From Hirudo medicinalis (taxonomy: Eukaryota; Annelida; Clitellata; Hirudinida; Hirudinidae), in NCBI GenBank assembly GCA_011800805.1, contig MPNW01000068.1, forward strand, positions 179,865-243,864: DNA of 64,000 nucleotides. Reading direction: 5' to 3'. The notes below the pieces were generated by a model. It saw only the letters and a program-made list of their open reading frames with translations. It was not told where the DNA came from and did no database searches. Each line of letters begins with the position of its first letter. The stretch's first letter is position 1. The position numbers were made by a program, and so were the translations under genes. Positions 13,741 to 40,000 of the stretch are shown here, piece after piece.

Positions 13741-14157
13741 CAAACTTGTGATTTATGGTCCAAAACAACCAAGTGGCATTCATTAATTCAATATTTTGTT
13801 CTCTGAAATTTATGTCGCGATGATCGGACGTATTAACCAATCACTTAAGTGAAGTTTAAGATTTCTTACAATTGTAAAGTAGATGAAAATAAAGAAAATA
13901 ATATTTACAAAGCTACAAATATTGTTGAATTTGTATGTACTTAGTAAAGACTTTTACTAAATTACTCACATTATTTATTATATAAATGAATCAAGCTTAT
14001 TTAAACTTTATTTAAAACCTACGATCACAATAGGTATTTTATACTATTAGTCTGCTACACTGCAGCGATCATGTTTTTGTTTTTAAATATTGTTCTGGGT
14101 TTTAGTCTTCGCGATAATCGCTGCATTCATTTTTAGCTTTAAAATTATATTACTTTA
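13741..14157. other. Intergenic, LINE remnant to U2AF2
   Basis: AT-rich, no exon seen. It presumably includes the promoter and 5' UTR of the downstream gene. Confidence 0.5.
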
Positions 14158-18383
<4,226 letters not shown>

Positions 18384-20256
18384 ACATTCACAAATCCAGA
18401 GACTGATTATTGGTGGTCTTTATTGATGGTTGAATGAGTGATGAAGTTTAGACACATTTCTGAACGACAGTGTGGCATCTCCAATATTGGTTCTGATGAA
18501 TGAATGGCAATGCATTGATGGATGTAAATGTTGAGTCAGCAGGCTGAGCAAGCAAAAGTGAATTTAGAGTTCTCATTTTCTCAAATGTTGTTTTAAAAAA
18601 CTAATATTACGTAATTAAACAATTTTTCATTTTAACATTTTGATGCGATTTTGCCGATTGCTGGAAGCATGTGTCCTACCTTGGCATGATGATGATGCAG
18701 TTGTCATGTTTACGAAGATCAAATTCTTCAGAATGAAATTATTGGTTGACAAGCAGTCTATTCAGTATTGCATTATTATGCCTACATTATTAATGTTCTA
18801 ACCGGAGCGCTGTCGTCCTACCTGCCTCTGGTAAGTACTTTAGAACGTACGACCGACAAGGTTGTGAGTAGTTGAGGCTTTTTGCAGGTTGGCCGAATGG
18901 GTTGCTTTCCTGCATACGGCGGTAATGGCAACAGTCGTAATATGTCTTGTTTGAAACCTAGCTTGCAATGCCGCTCCTTCCCAAGAGCGCTATATAAATG
19001 GTTAACAAGAAGCGCCCCTGGCGCTATACAAATGAATTACATTTGCATTAAATGCCTGATGCCAAGGAAGCTAATGAACCTTAGTTGGAGCCGCCTCGCT
19101 CTAGCACAGCATTTACCGAGTGGATGATGTTGCGTTGCCGTTCAGTGTCGAGGAATACTGTCCTTGCTACCACTTTCGTTGCAAAGGGTGGCATCTAATT
19201 AGCCAGCATAATTGAACAAATTTCATTTTCCCTGATCAAGCTGGATATATATCATATAGCCTCCAGGCTGTATGGTTGTGCCTATGTCGTTTTAAGATTA
19301 GTCAATCTGTATTTAATGCATTCCCGTTTCAACTCCCAAGCCCAATTAGATTCATCATTTCTAAATACAAATAGAGACAAACTTAGGCTTAGCAAAATGC
19401 TCTCACGAATGTAGTGCTAGGTTACACAGCTTCTCTTGTTGTCAACTCTTTTTTTTTGTAGCTCGCTTTAATTTTTTTCTCACGAAATGCGTATTAAATA
19501 AAATAAATGCTTAAAATAACACGTAAGCTAAACTTAATTTAATTAACGTTAAATTTAAATTACGTAAAGTCTTAAAATGAAACCGAGTTTACCTGACACA
19601 CCTGCGTCATTGAATGGTTCAGAAAATAGCCACAGTTTGTTTTTTCTTATCCTAATCGTGGATTACGATTTAACTATGGAATGAGGTGTTTGTGAGTATG
19701 CTTCTTTTACTTTGTTATGTGGTGGTCTAAATGAAATTGTTTTTTGTGGTGGTCTAAATGAAATTGTTTTTGGCACGCGTTTAGGCAGCTATAAATATTT
19801 CAGTTTTGGTGCTTTCCAAGAGCTTGACTAATTTCAATTGTTTGGATTTTAGTGATTTTTTAAAGTTATCAAAACAAATTAATAATGTGGCTCATTTTTC
19901 CACAGTTACTTCACATTTAAATCGCTAATTAAGTGATTGTTAAATGTGTCGTTGCTTCCTCAGGCAATGTCGATAGAGGAAGATAGTTTTATAAAATTTT
20001 AAAACCCTTGTTTGAAAATATAAATTAGTGCCTTGACTTGAAGAGTATGAGTAATTTAAATAGCAAGTTATCAGGATTTTAAAATGTTTTTTCATACTAA
20101 ATTTCCTTGCATCAGTTGCTTAGCATGATTAATTATATATAAATTATCATGATCCAACAGACATTTCAAGTGATTTCTTTATTTAAAGTGATTAGATGAT
20201 TGATAATTGAAGTTGTTTCAGCCAAGCACAAAAGCAACAACAGAAAACAGCAAAAC
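18384..20256. other. Intergenic, U2AF2 to WIP-like gene
   Basis: About 1.9 kb. It holds the SINE-like element listed separately, an imperfect direct duplication of about 26 bases (two copies of TGGTGGTCTAAATGAAATTG around 19718-19765), and otherwise AT-rich sequence. A splice-acceptor-like TTGTTTCAG ends at 20220, so a non-coding 5' exon of the WIP-like gene may lie further upstream. Confidence 0.5.
18885..19045 (+). mobile_element. tRNA-derived SINE-like element
   Basis: GTTGGCCGAATGGGTTGC at 18888-18905 closely resembles the A box of Leu/Ser tRNAs. About 47 bases further, TTGTTTGAAACC (18947-18958) is a degraded B box. The 3' part contains two GCGCTATAnAAATG strings (near 18989 and 19012) like the tails of ATT-tailed retroelements elsewhere in the window. 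The element does not fold as an intact tRNA. Identification is by promoter-box pattern only. Confidence 0.5.
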
Positions 20257-22210
20257 ATGTCACATGCTTCAACAAAGAAGAAGTCTAATTTGTTAGAAGA
20301 TATTCATAAAGGCATTAAATTGAAATCTACAAAACATTTGAGCAATGACAGAAGTTCTCCTGCTTTAAAAGGTAGGAGCATAACAGCGTGTTCCATCTGT
20401 GATTCTTGTTTCTAACTTTGATTAAGTTAAATGAAATAAAAGAGTAATTAATTTATTTCAAGATTTTTGTGAAATTTCAATTTGTAAAATAAAATAAGGA
20501 TTATTATTTCCACTGCAATTGCAATATTAATGCAGCAAACATATTATTTATAAAATAGTGAACATACCACCCTCTGTAATTGTGTGAAAGACACTTCAAA
20601 AATTAAATTATGCAATCACATTTAGTTTCAGGTCCAACCAGCAAAAATAATAATCTCGGTGTTGCTTCGCCTGTGAAAAGGTCGTTACAAATTGAAACAC
20701 CAAGGAATATTTCAAATGGTAAAATATGTTTATATTTATTTATGGCTTATATTGTACCAGCTCGTAATTAAATTAAATCGCTCATTAAATTGAACTTTGT
20801 TATAAAAATAAATTTAGCAACAAATCAGGAATTATATTCAGCACTACAAATATTTCACTTATTTGGAATGCAATAAATACCATGCTATTAACATGAAACA
20901 ACTAATATGAAAATGTTGCAGAATCATTGAAAAAATGTGATTTGTAATTCATAGTAGCAATTGGTATTATTTAAGCGCTCATAATCATAAATCTCGCAAC
21001 ATTGATTTCGGGCAAAATGCAGGACCCTTCCAAATTAAAATTGGAGCAAAAAACCGATTGCATACCTTGCGACCCTCGGCAAGCAACAGCAACATCTCTT
21101 CAAGCTGCAAACCTCCAATTCTTCGACCAAAACCGAAATTCCCCCCATCATCTTCCACTCTGAACATCTCAAGAAATCACTCTAGTTCATCAGATACCAG
21201 AAATTCATTTGTTAGGTTGAGTTCAGTAGATGGTGATGCAGACAATCCTTGCCTAGTAGATGCTTCAGCAAAGTCAAACGTCGAATCGTTCACCACGATG
21301 AAAAGATCGTACGGCAAGAAGTTCTTGCAGCAAAATACTGAATTCTGCCCAGAAAGACCGAGAAGCAATTCATTCCAACAGAATAGGCAGGTCATTTCGG
21401 GTCTTTTCGATAGCGGATCAACTAGTCAGGTGGGTTTGAGGAAAAGTTCCTTAGTTGTTCGGGATGCTAGTGATTCGTGCGAAGTCGATGAAATTCGCAC
21501 GAGACAAGGAGTCGTCGATGCACGTAACGCGTTTGAACCCAAGGAAATGTCGTGGAAGATGGCTGGCCATAACAATGCATCCAACCGCCTCGATGACCCT
21601 GCTCCAACGGTCAAACATTCGAGCAACAACTCTCAGCTACCTCGGTCTTTAAGACCTCTGCCACCACTTCCAACTAAAGCTCCCCCCATCAGACAAGAAA
21701 GAGAAAAAGTCATCAGAAAACAACAAATAAGTAAGCCATAAATTAAAATTTTGCTGATCATATTACCATGTAAAGGTGACTTTCTGAGCTATTTCATTGA
21801 CATTTAAATTGTTGCTTTGATTTGTAATTTGATGAATTGGTGAAATTTGAAGAGGTTTTAATGATGAAAGATATAAAATTATGTTCACATTGCATCATTT
21901 TTCGACAGGTTTTGAAGATCGATTTAAGTTTCGAGGTGAGAAAGACTTTCCCAGGCCACCTGCCTTTTCAGGAAATAAGAAATTTTACCAATCCAGGAGT
22001 TCTAAAAATCCAGGTTGGTGTTTTAAATTTAAATTTAAATGTTGTGCACGTTCATAAATATATGAATAAAATAAAAATATATTCATAAAATACATTTCAC
22101 AATACAAAAATGATGTGTACCATTCATGAAAATGAAGTTAAACTTTTACAAAATTTTCAACAGCAGTAAATCATCATTCTCGATCTGCACCTCTGGTTAC
22201 GACGGTGTGA
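20257..22210 (+). CDS. WIPF-like: WIP/verprolin family protein (WASP-interacting, WH2 domain)
   Basis: Actin-monomer-binding partner of WASP proteins. Exons: 20257-20371, 20632-20718, 21023-21730, 21909-22013, 22164-22210; 353 residues, all phases consistent. The WH2 motif NLLEDIHKGIKLKST (about residues 11-25), followed by NDRSSPALKG, matches the WIP signature LLxxIxxGxxLKKxxxNDRSxP. The middle is Ser/Pro-rich with SLRPLPPLPTKAPP, a likely SH3 ligand. The end FEDRFKFRGEKDFPRPPAFS and KKFYQSRSSKNP resembles the WASP EVH1-binding C-terminus of WIP, then SRSAPLVTTV and stop. The usual N-terminal polyproline stretch before WH2 is absent from this model; either it is encoded upstream or it is lost. 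Start taken at the ATG in exon 1; an acceptor-like site at 20220 suggests an upstream exon. Confidence 0.85.
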
Positions 22211-24261
22211 CAGGTTTCATCTGAGAGAAACACTTTTTTGTTGAAACATGACATTGTAATGCCTTGGAAATGTTCTTGAATTGACTTGAATTTTAATGCG
22301 TTTTTGTTTTTCTGACGATGGTTGTTTCACATTACAAAAACAACTTCCTGTCCCTTGCAACATTTATCCATATCACAGATAGTGCCATCAATAACAATGT
22401 TGTGCTCTCACTGCTTATTGGCTAGCTATCAAATATTGACGTAATGCTTGGCAACAAGCCACACCGGTTTTTGTTACTCAGCAAAAGGTTTCTGAACATA
22501 TACAAATTTGTTAAAGGCTATTAATGTTTGATAGAAAGTATTTAATTCACACAAACAACAACTGGACTTTCAGAATATTTTATTCAGGTTTTTGCAAGGT
22601 GACCATTTAAGTGGCTAAAGATTCACACTTGGTTGATCACTTGACTTCAGTCAGTTACAACAAGACAAAAACACAACAACATTCCCTATATAATTTATAT
22701 ATCCTCTAGCAGAGGTTGTTATCATCATTAAGTCGTTATTATGGTTTACCTGATACAAATACGGTATGACCACACTCGCGCTTGCAGAAGGCGCAGAGTG
22801 CGGAAATTAGATGCTATTCTAACCAAGCGTATAATTATTATGATGGTTGCTGCCTATACATTTAACTCTTATTTTGTTAAATTTCAAAAATACTGATGTC
22901 ACAGTTTATCTAAACGTAGAAGTATCGAAGTGGTTTTAAAGCTCCGTTTGAAGATACGCCGCCTTAATAAAATTCTTATTCATTATTATTGTAATTATAT
23001 TAAATTGAGATAAGTATAAATTCAAAAAATTCCTTTTTTTTTTAAATTTGAGGTTACAAAGCAGTCTTTTATTTCGTGAACGTTTTAAATTTTGTTCTAA
23101 AACTGAGTACTGGGGTTTTGGATGAAAAGCAATTGGAGAGTTAATTGTTTGGGGCTATCCATAAATGCTATCCACATGTATGACGAACTGTGACCCTGGG
23201 GGATTATGAAAATTATTTATCTCCCGCACGGGGAGATGAATCAAATGTAGGTAAGTATACAATGAAGAAGTTAGATTTCAGTTTGGCCTTGATGTAGTAA
23301 AAAAAAAGTTAATTTCATCGGGAGAGTAAGTCTAGGGACATGCACACTCTTGATTAACACCCCCCAACAAAAAAAGACTTCAAAATCTTAATTATGATTA
23401 ACTTTGGGGGAATAGGTATACTAAAGGGGAATTTTGAGAATTTTCGAGCAGCTAAAAAGTAATTTCGGAAAACTTTGGGCGTAGATCTCTCACCCAGCCC
23501 CTGGAAATTATATAATTTTTGAATGGCTTCAAACCACTAGGCTACCCATTTTCATTTGATCATGGGGCATCCAGCAACTTTTAAAATTATGAATGATGGA
23601 CTTCAACCTACTTGTCATCATACTACTGAGAAGCTTTACAAATCGAGTTCCAAAACTAATAAGACATACTTTACAACAACGACTCGAAAATTAAATCGTT
23701 TGAAGCAATCGTCATTTCCAAATGCTCTAAATATTAAAAATATAATAAAAGGCATATTTATTTGAAAATACACATTTAAGTGTAATTAATATTTTATTTG
23801 ATCGAATCTTTTTACACGGCATCTTTACACGATTAGTTCTAATGATTTCAATATCTTGAAAACTACAACTCCAAGTTAAGGATTTAGAGCAAGTGTTAAT
23901 TAGTGTGAAATTCATTCCAACTACTTTTGATCAGCATTTAAGGAAAATAAAATTAATAAGGTCACGTTACATCCATTCAATGCATTTTAACAATGAATTA
24001 TAAGTCATGGTCAGAGCCGACGCTTTAGTTGGCGGAGCTGTCGGTGCCAACAAACAATGGGCCCTTCCGTTCATGGTATCGAATAGAAATATAAATATAT
24101 CTTGTCCTGGCGTAAAATTCTGATTTTCTACGTTATTTACTGTTTTCACATTGACGATTATTTAAACGTGGATAATTCTTTTATGATCGATCTGTTGTCT
24201 ATCGGATTCTGCCATATCTCAGCTAGTCTGCCACAGATCGCAAGGATTATAGTAAACATTA
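22211..24261. other. Intergenic, WIP-like gene to MAP4K
   Basis: About 2 kb with no coding exon recognised. The less AT-rich pieces near 22740-22830 and 23140-23540 may be old repeats, but no defining motif is seen. Confidence 0.5.
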
Positions 24262-35206
<10,945 letters not shown>

Positions 35207-36604
35207 TGCCTGCTGCTAAACATCCCAATATTATTGTGAAAGAAGTGGCATCTCTCAGTGCGGTCAATAACCTCCGATACTTTGTGAATACCGATATGCA
35301 ATTTTTCATTACAGAGCTAGAAATCATCTGCAATTTTGTCCAAAAGTATCTAATGCTAAAAATGTGTAAGGGTTTTTTATACATGAGCTCGTCTCAGCAT
35401 TTAGTTGGAGTGGTTTAAAGTTGATGTTAAGTTCACACAAAGAAAATCTCCTGCTTGTGCATGCAGGCATGATGACTTACATACTGTACATCTGTCTAGA
35501 TCTTTCTAATTTTGGATGGAATGTAAAGTTTGGCGTGTGACATCTTAGTTTACTCGTGGTTGTTGATCTGTTTTTCTTAATTTGGGATTAAAGGATTGCT
35601 GATTAAATGACCTGCTTTGAACCTTACTTGGCACTGACTATTGGTAGGCTAAACTTGTTTTGATTTATTGAATTTTTGATTCTACAATTTTCTAAATGAC
35701 ATGTTTGTCCTAAAACATTATGATGCTGAAGAGGTAATGAGTGATGATAATATGCTCATAGCTTTCTCTGCTATTTATACTCATAACTTAAAGTTATCTG
35801 TGCTGAGTGAGCCTATTTTCCAGCTAGTTGATTTTGTGACGAACGTGAGACTGCCACTATCCTCAAGCAATGGACTTTGTGTGTTGCTATCGACTGTTTT
35901 AGCTGTTTGTTTCTGAACGTTTTTGTTTTGTCTGTGATGTTTAGTTGTTGGCTGCATGAGCAACGGTCGAAAACGATTTACTTCTTGCAAAGTCATCTTT
36001 TAGACTTTCTTTTACCGATCATGTCTTGCTTGTGGACGACTGCCACAAGAACCACTTTCTTGCTGTGTAATGCATAAATAAAAATTCCATTATATGCATC
36101 TCAATTATTTATTATCCATCTCAATTTTAAGGTTCCTCAAACCCTAGAGACCACAGAACTCGTGGTTTACTTTAGTACAGGTAGTCCTCCCGTTCGAATA
36201 ACAAGCAACAAAATTCAGCCCCAAGAATAATATCCCAACACTCCATATGGAGTGGCAAGGATGTCAGCTTGTGGTGCGTTGTGCTCGTTTTCTCAGGAGT
36301 TCACAACATTCGTGACAATAAAGCTTTAGGGCACTCTTCCGGGCAACTCATTAAAAAAGGAGATTATGACATTTTGAGAGTATTAATAATCCCCCAAAAT
36401 CCACATAATTCAAAAAGTATATCCTTTGGTTAGTGCTCATCTCCCAGGATTTATGGGAACCAAGGTATTTGACTATGGAAGCATCTGCATCCTACTTACT
36501 CACTAGTACTGCGTTTGTAAATCATTGTGGTGTTAAATGTTGCCATGTGCTCCAGGTGTCATCAAAATTAATCGACATTTCAGAACGAAGCCAGCCTAAG
36601 AGCA

Positions 36605-36672
36605 TTTAGTAGGTTCGAGCCGGGGCCGCCGAGGGGGAGGCAAGTGCCCAGGGGCCTACCCGGGTTTTAAAA
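36605..36672. mobile_element. GC-rich transposon-terminus-like fragment
   Basis: GCCGGGGCCGCCGAGGGGGA and AGGCAAGTGCCCAGGGGCCT form a short GC-rich island in AT-rich surroundings, with the GGGGCC/GGCAAGTGCCC pattern often seen at ends of hAT-like elements. No transposase or target-site duplication identified; family is a guess. Confidence 0.3.
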
Positions 36673-36932
36673 CATTACAACCATGACCCTTTTTTTTGCT
36701 TCTTCGTTACCAAACTGACTTGTGGGAGCCCAAAATTTCTGTTGGTTACCTCCAAGGTGCTTCAAAGTTTGAGCTTAAAAATAAGCAATTAATCACGATA
36801 AATTCAGTATGCAAACAAAAAAGTCTTTGCTGATATAGGAGCACGAACAACTGGGCCATCAAACTCCGTCCTTTTCATCACAAATTATATGTACAATACC
36901 TTACAATCATTTTCAACTGATTAGCTTTTGTA

Positions 36933-36938
36933 TTTATT
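36933..36938 (-). terminator. Poly(A) signal, NFRKB
   Basis: TTTATT on plus, AATAAA on minus, about 95 bases past the NFRKB stop codon. Confidence 0.5.
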
Positions 36939-37031
36939 GTTTCAAATTTTTGTCAAGTGTAAGTTAAAAAGCAAATAACATAGCCTATTGCATTGATCTA
37001 TCGCAGCCTATCTGACCATATCCAAAATTGA

Positions 37032-40000
37032 TCACTTCGAAGTTGTGGTTTGAGTAGGCAGCTGTGGCCTGCTCACAATTTGAAAAAAACCCTGAAGAGA
37101 TGTTGGAAGTCTGGCTTGCAAAACTTGAGGCGAATGATCCTGCCCTGCCTTGGGCCTCATGATGGCCACTCTGACGTCAGTCGGTGACAGCAGAGAAATC
37201 GAAGGATTTATACCTCTCGGTACAGTATTCAGCGACTTTGTTAAACTTATGTTGGATGTATTTATGATTGAACTTGTGGGAAGAGACTTAATGGAATCTT
37301 GGATTGGTTTTCCATGCAAATTGGCCAGATAAATTGCTGGTGGGTTAACTAGAGTCTGACTCACCGGCTGACCAATGAGGATGTTTTTTTGAGAATGTTG
37401 CTGTTCGGGAATAAGAACCTTAGTTGGTAATGAGAGCACCCTCACATTGCTGGCATTTGATTGGCTCCTGATGAGACCACTCTGGTTGAGCTGTGCCAGG
37501 TTGCTGTTGGCAATGGTAACGCAAATAAGACTCTGGATGTTACTTGAGGATTGACCAGATGTTGAAGATGGCAGCACTAATGTGCTCCCTCTTAGCAAAT
37601 GAGAGACATAATTGTTTGCCATTGCTCCGGTCTTGGATGTTATGATGTTAGAATTTGCAACAAGACCAGAAATCTGAATCATGTAAAAATTTCAATCAAA
37701 ATCAGAATCAAAGTAAAATCAATAGGTGCAAATAATCAAACCTTCTGATTGGATATCAAAGAGGCCACTGTTGTAGAACATTGAATGCCTGGCCGAAGAA
37801 TTGATGCTGATGTGAGATTGCCCAACGAAGGCCTTACTAAGGTGGATTGTTGCTTTTGATGGTGAAGCAGTTGTTGCTGAATTTGAGAAATGAGTCTCAA
37901 TTGATTGACATCAGTCTTCAACGGCGATGTAATCGTCGATGTTAGTGATTGCAAATTCATTTGAGTCGTGACTATAGATTCTTGGCCAGTGTTGGAGGCA
38001 GTCTTGAGACCAAGATTTCTGTTAGCCAGAAGGGAATATGTTTTCTCACCTATTGATGATGCTGATATTTTTGTCATCAATGGCATGCCAGTCTTAGCAG
38101 CAGGATTAGCTTTTATAATTGAACCATCTAAAAAATGAAAAACATCAGTTAAATTGGCAAAAGATTGCATGGAAAACTAGAATGAAAATAAAGTAAGTTA
38201 CCAGGGAGTTGCAACACAGTATGTATGTGCTGCTGAGGATGCCTAAGTGTGGTTGTGTTTGGCATTGTTGGAGGCAAAGGAGACTGACTGACAACCACTG
38301 GTGCTTTAACAAACTTTGGAGGTGAAGAAATGGTTGCATTCTGGCTTGAAGATGAAACTGACAACTTTGTTGAAGGTACTGGCTGAGAAGAATTCCTTCC
38401 ATGTTGCTTGTTGCTTTCTTTTTGCTGCACAAAATCAAATCATTGATTCAAGTATTTAAAACAAAATCATTTAACAAAAACCTGAACCTTCAAGATTGAC
38501 AGCTGAAGTTTACTCAAGGAACCCTTCTTGGGACAGGATAACTTCTTGGCCTTGACAGCTGTCCTTTGAATCTGATGTATACGTTCTAAAAATTGCAGCA
38601 AATGATGTAGAGAACTGCCATGCAACACTTTTTACTAAAAGTACTTATCGACGATTCTCACCAAATTCGGCTTCAGTTCGATGCCTGTGCCTGTAGATCC
38701 AAACCTTGCGAGCATTATCGTACTTCACGCAAGGGTCCCTCTCGTAATGGAGTCGATCAAGAGCACCACTGACTATTGTATTTATCTAAAACAAAAATCA
38801 GCTGTTTATAAAATGAACTCATTCAGTCTTTTGCTTTAAAAAATCAAGGTTTAAACAAAACAAATTATCATGATGATATGTGGTTCTCACCTGGGCATCA
38901 GTCACACCTGGACCAAGGAATTGTGAATCTTTGAGCAGTTCGCATATGTCGTTCCTTGTTCCTTCCCCATTAGGCAACCTGGCTGCACTGTCATGGACTG
39001 TTCGGAAAAGTGGAAGAACTAATACCTTCTAATTTCAAAACTCGCCAAGCATAATCACAAGCAGATTGGAAGTTATTGAAGACCAATGTTAACCAAAATA
39101 TTATTTCATAAAGTAAAAATAATTTTAATTAAAGATGATAACAATGGCACCAAACCCAAGGTAAGTATGTTGACACAGGCAGGTCTCTCATTCACAAGTA
39201 ATGCATGTTCTCTTGCTTTGACAGCACTGCTTTCCTTGTTGTACACCCCCTTTATAGGCCCAACAACAGATTCATAACCATGAAGGCGATAAGTAAAAGC
39301 TTTGTGTGGATTTGAAAAACGTTTCATTTCCTGCATAGTAAAAGAAAAAAACACTGAGTTCACCATTGAGGTCCAATTGTTATGTTACAATGTAATGTAC
39401 AAGAGTGTAATAAATACCTGAACCCTAAAGAACTCTTTCTCCTCAGGTGATGAAGACTGAACAATGTAATCTGTGTACCTATGCCAAACAATGACAATGA
39501 CAATGAATGACATTCAAACTTTGAATGAGAAATTTCATTTGGTGTGAAACGAAATAATTTCTTTCCATACATTCGGGGGGCTGGCACGGGAGCAGAGAGA
39601 TCGACAACCGAGTTGTTAAGTTCCAGATTGTTCCTTTGCTCCATCCAGAGATAGTAAAGACAAGAAAGCTCGTCATCATCGCAGGTGCTTTCAGTCCTCC
39701 AAGTCCAAATGTTCTCCTTGCAGTGAACGGGAGGATCAAACTCTTCCAACTGAATACCTGCAAAATGTTCATGGCAAAGCATGGAGGACTAGAAAGAAGT
39801 CTGAGCAGCAATAAAATAATAATATTTAAGTATCATGCAAATTAACTTTTAAATAAATCTATTAATACTGCATTACTGCAGAGTCAGGAGAATCTCATCT
39901 ATAAAGTTTAGAATAAAAGGCATGCACTTTTGTGAAAAAACAATTTAATGAAATCTATGGAACGGTCAAATGAAATCTATCGCTTCACCTCCCATTTCCC

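Larger units (their letters stand above)
35207..37031. other. Convergent intergenic region, MAP4K to NFRKB
   Basis: Contains both 3' UTRs. A plus-strand AATAAA at 36077-36082 may end MAP4K transcripts, and a minus-strand AATAAA at 36938-36933 may end NFRKB. A GC-rich island at about 36605-36672 looks like a transposon end. No exon found. Confidence 0.6.

Noticed and set aside
22211..24261. Extra gene between the WIP-like gene and MAP4K
   Set aside because: Only short frames without domains or consistent splice sites.
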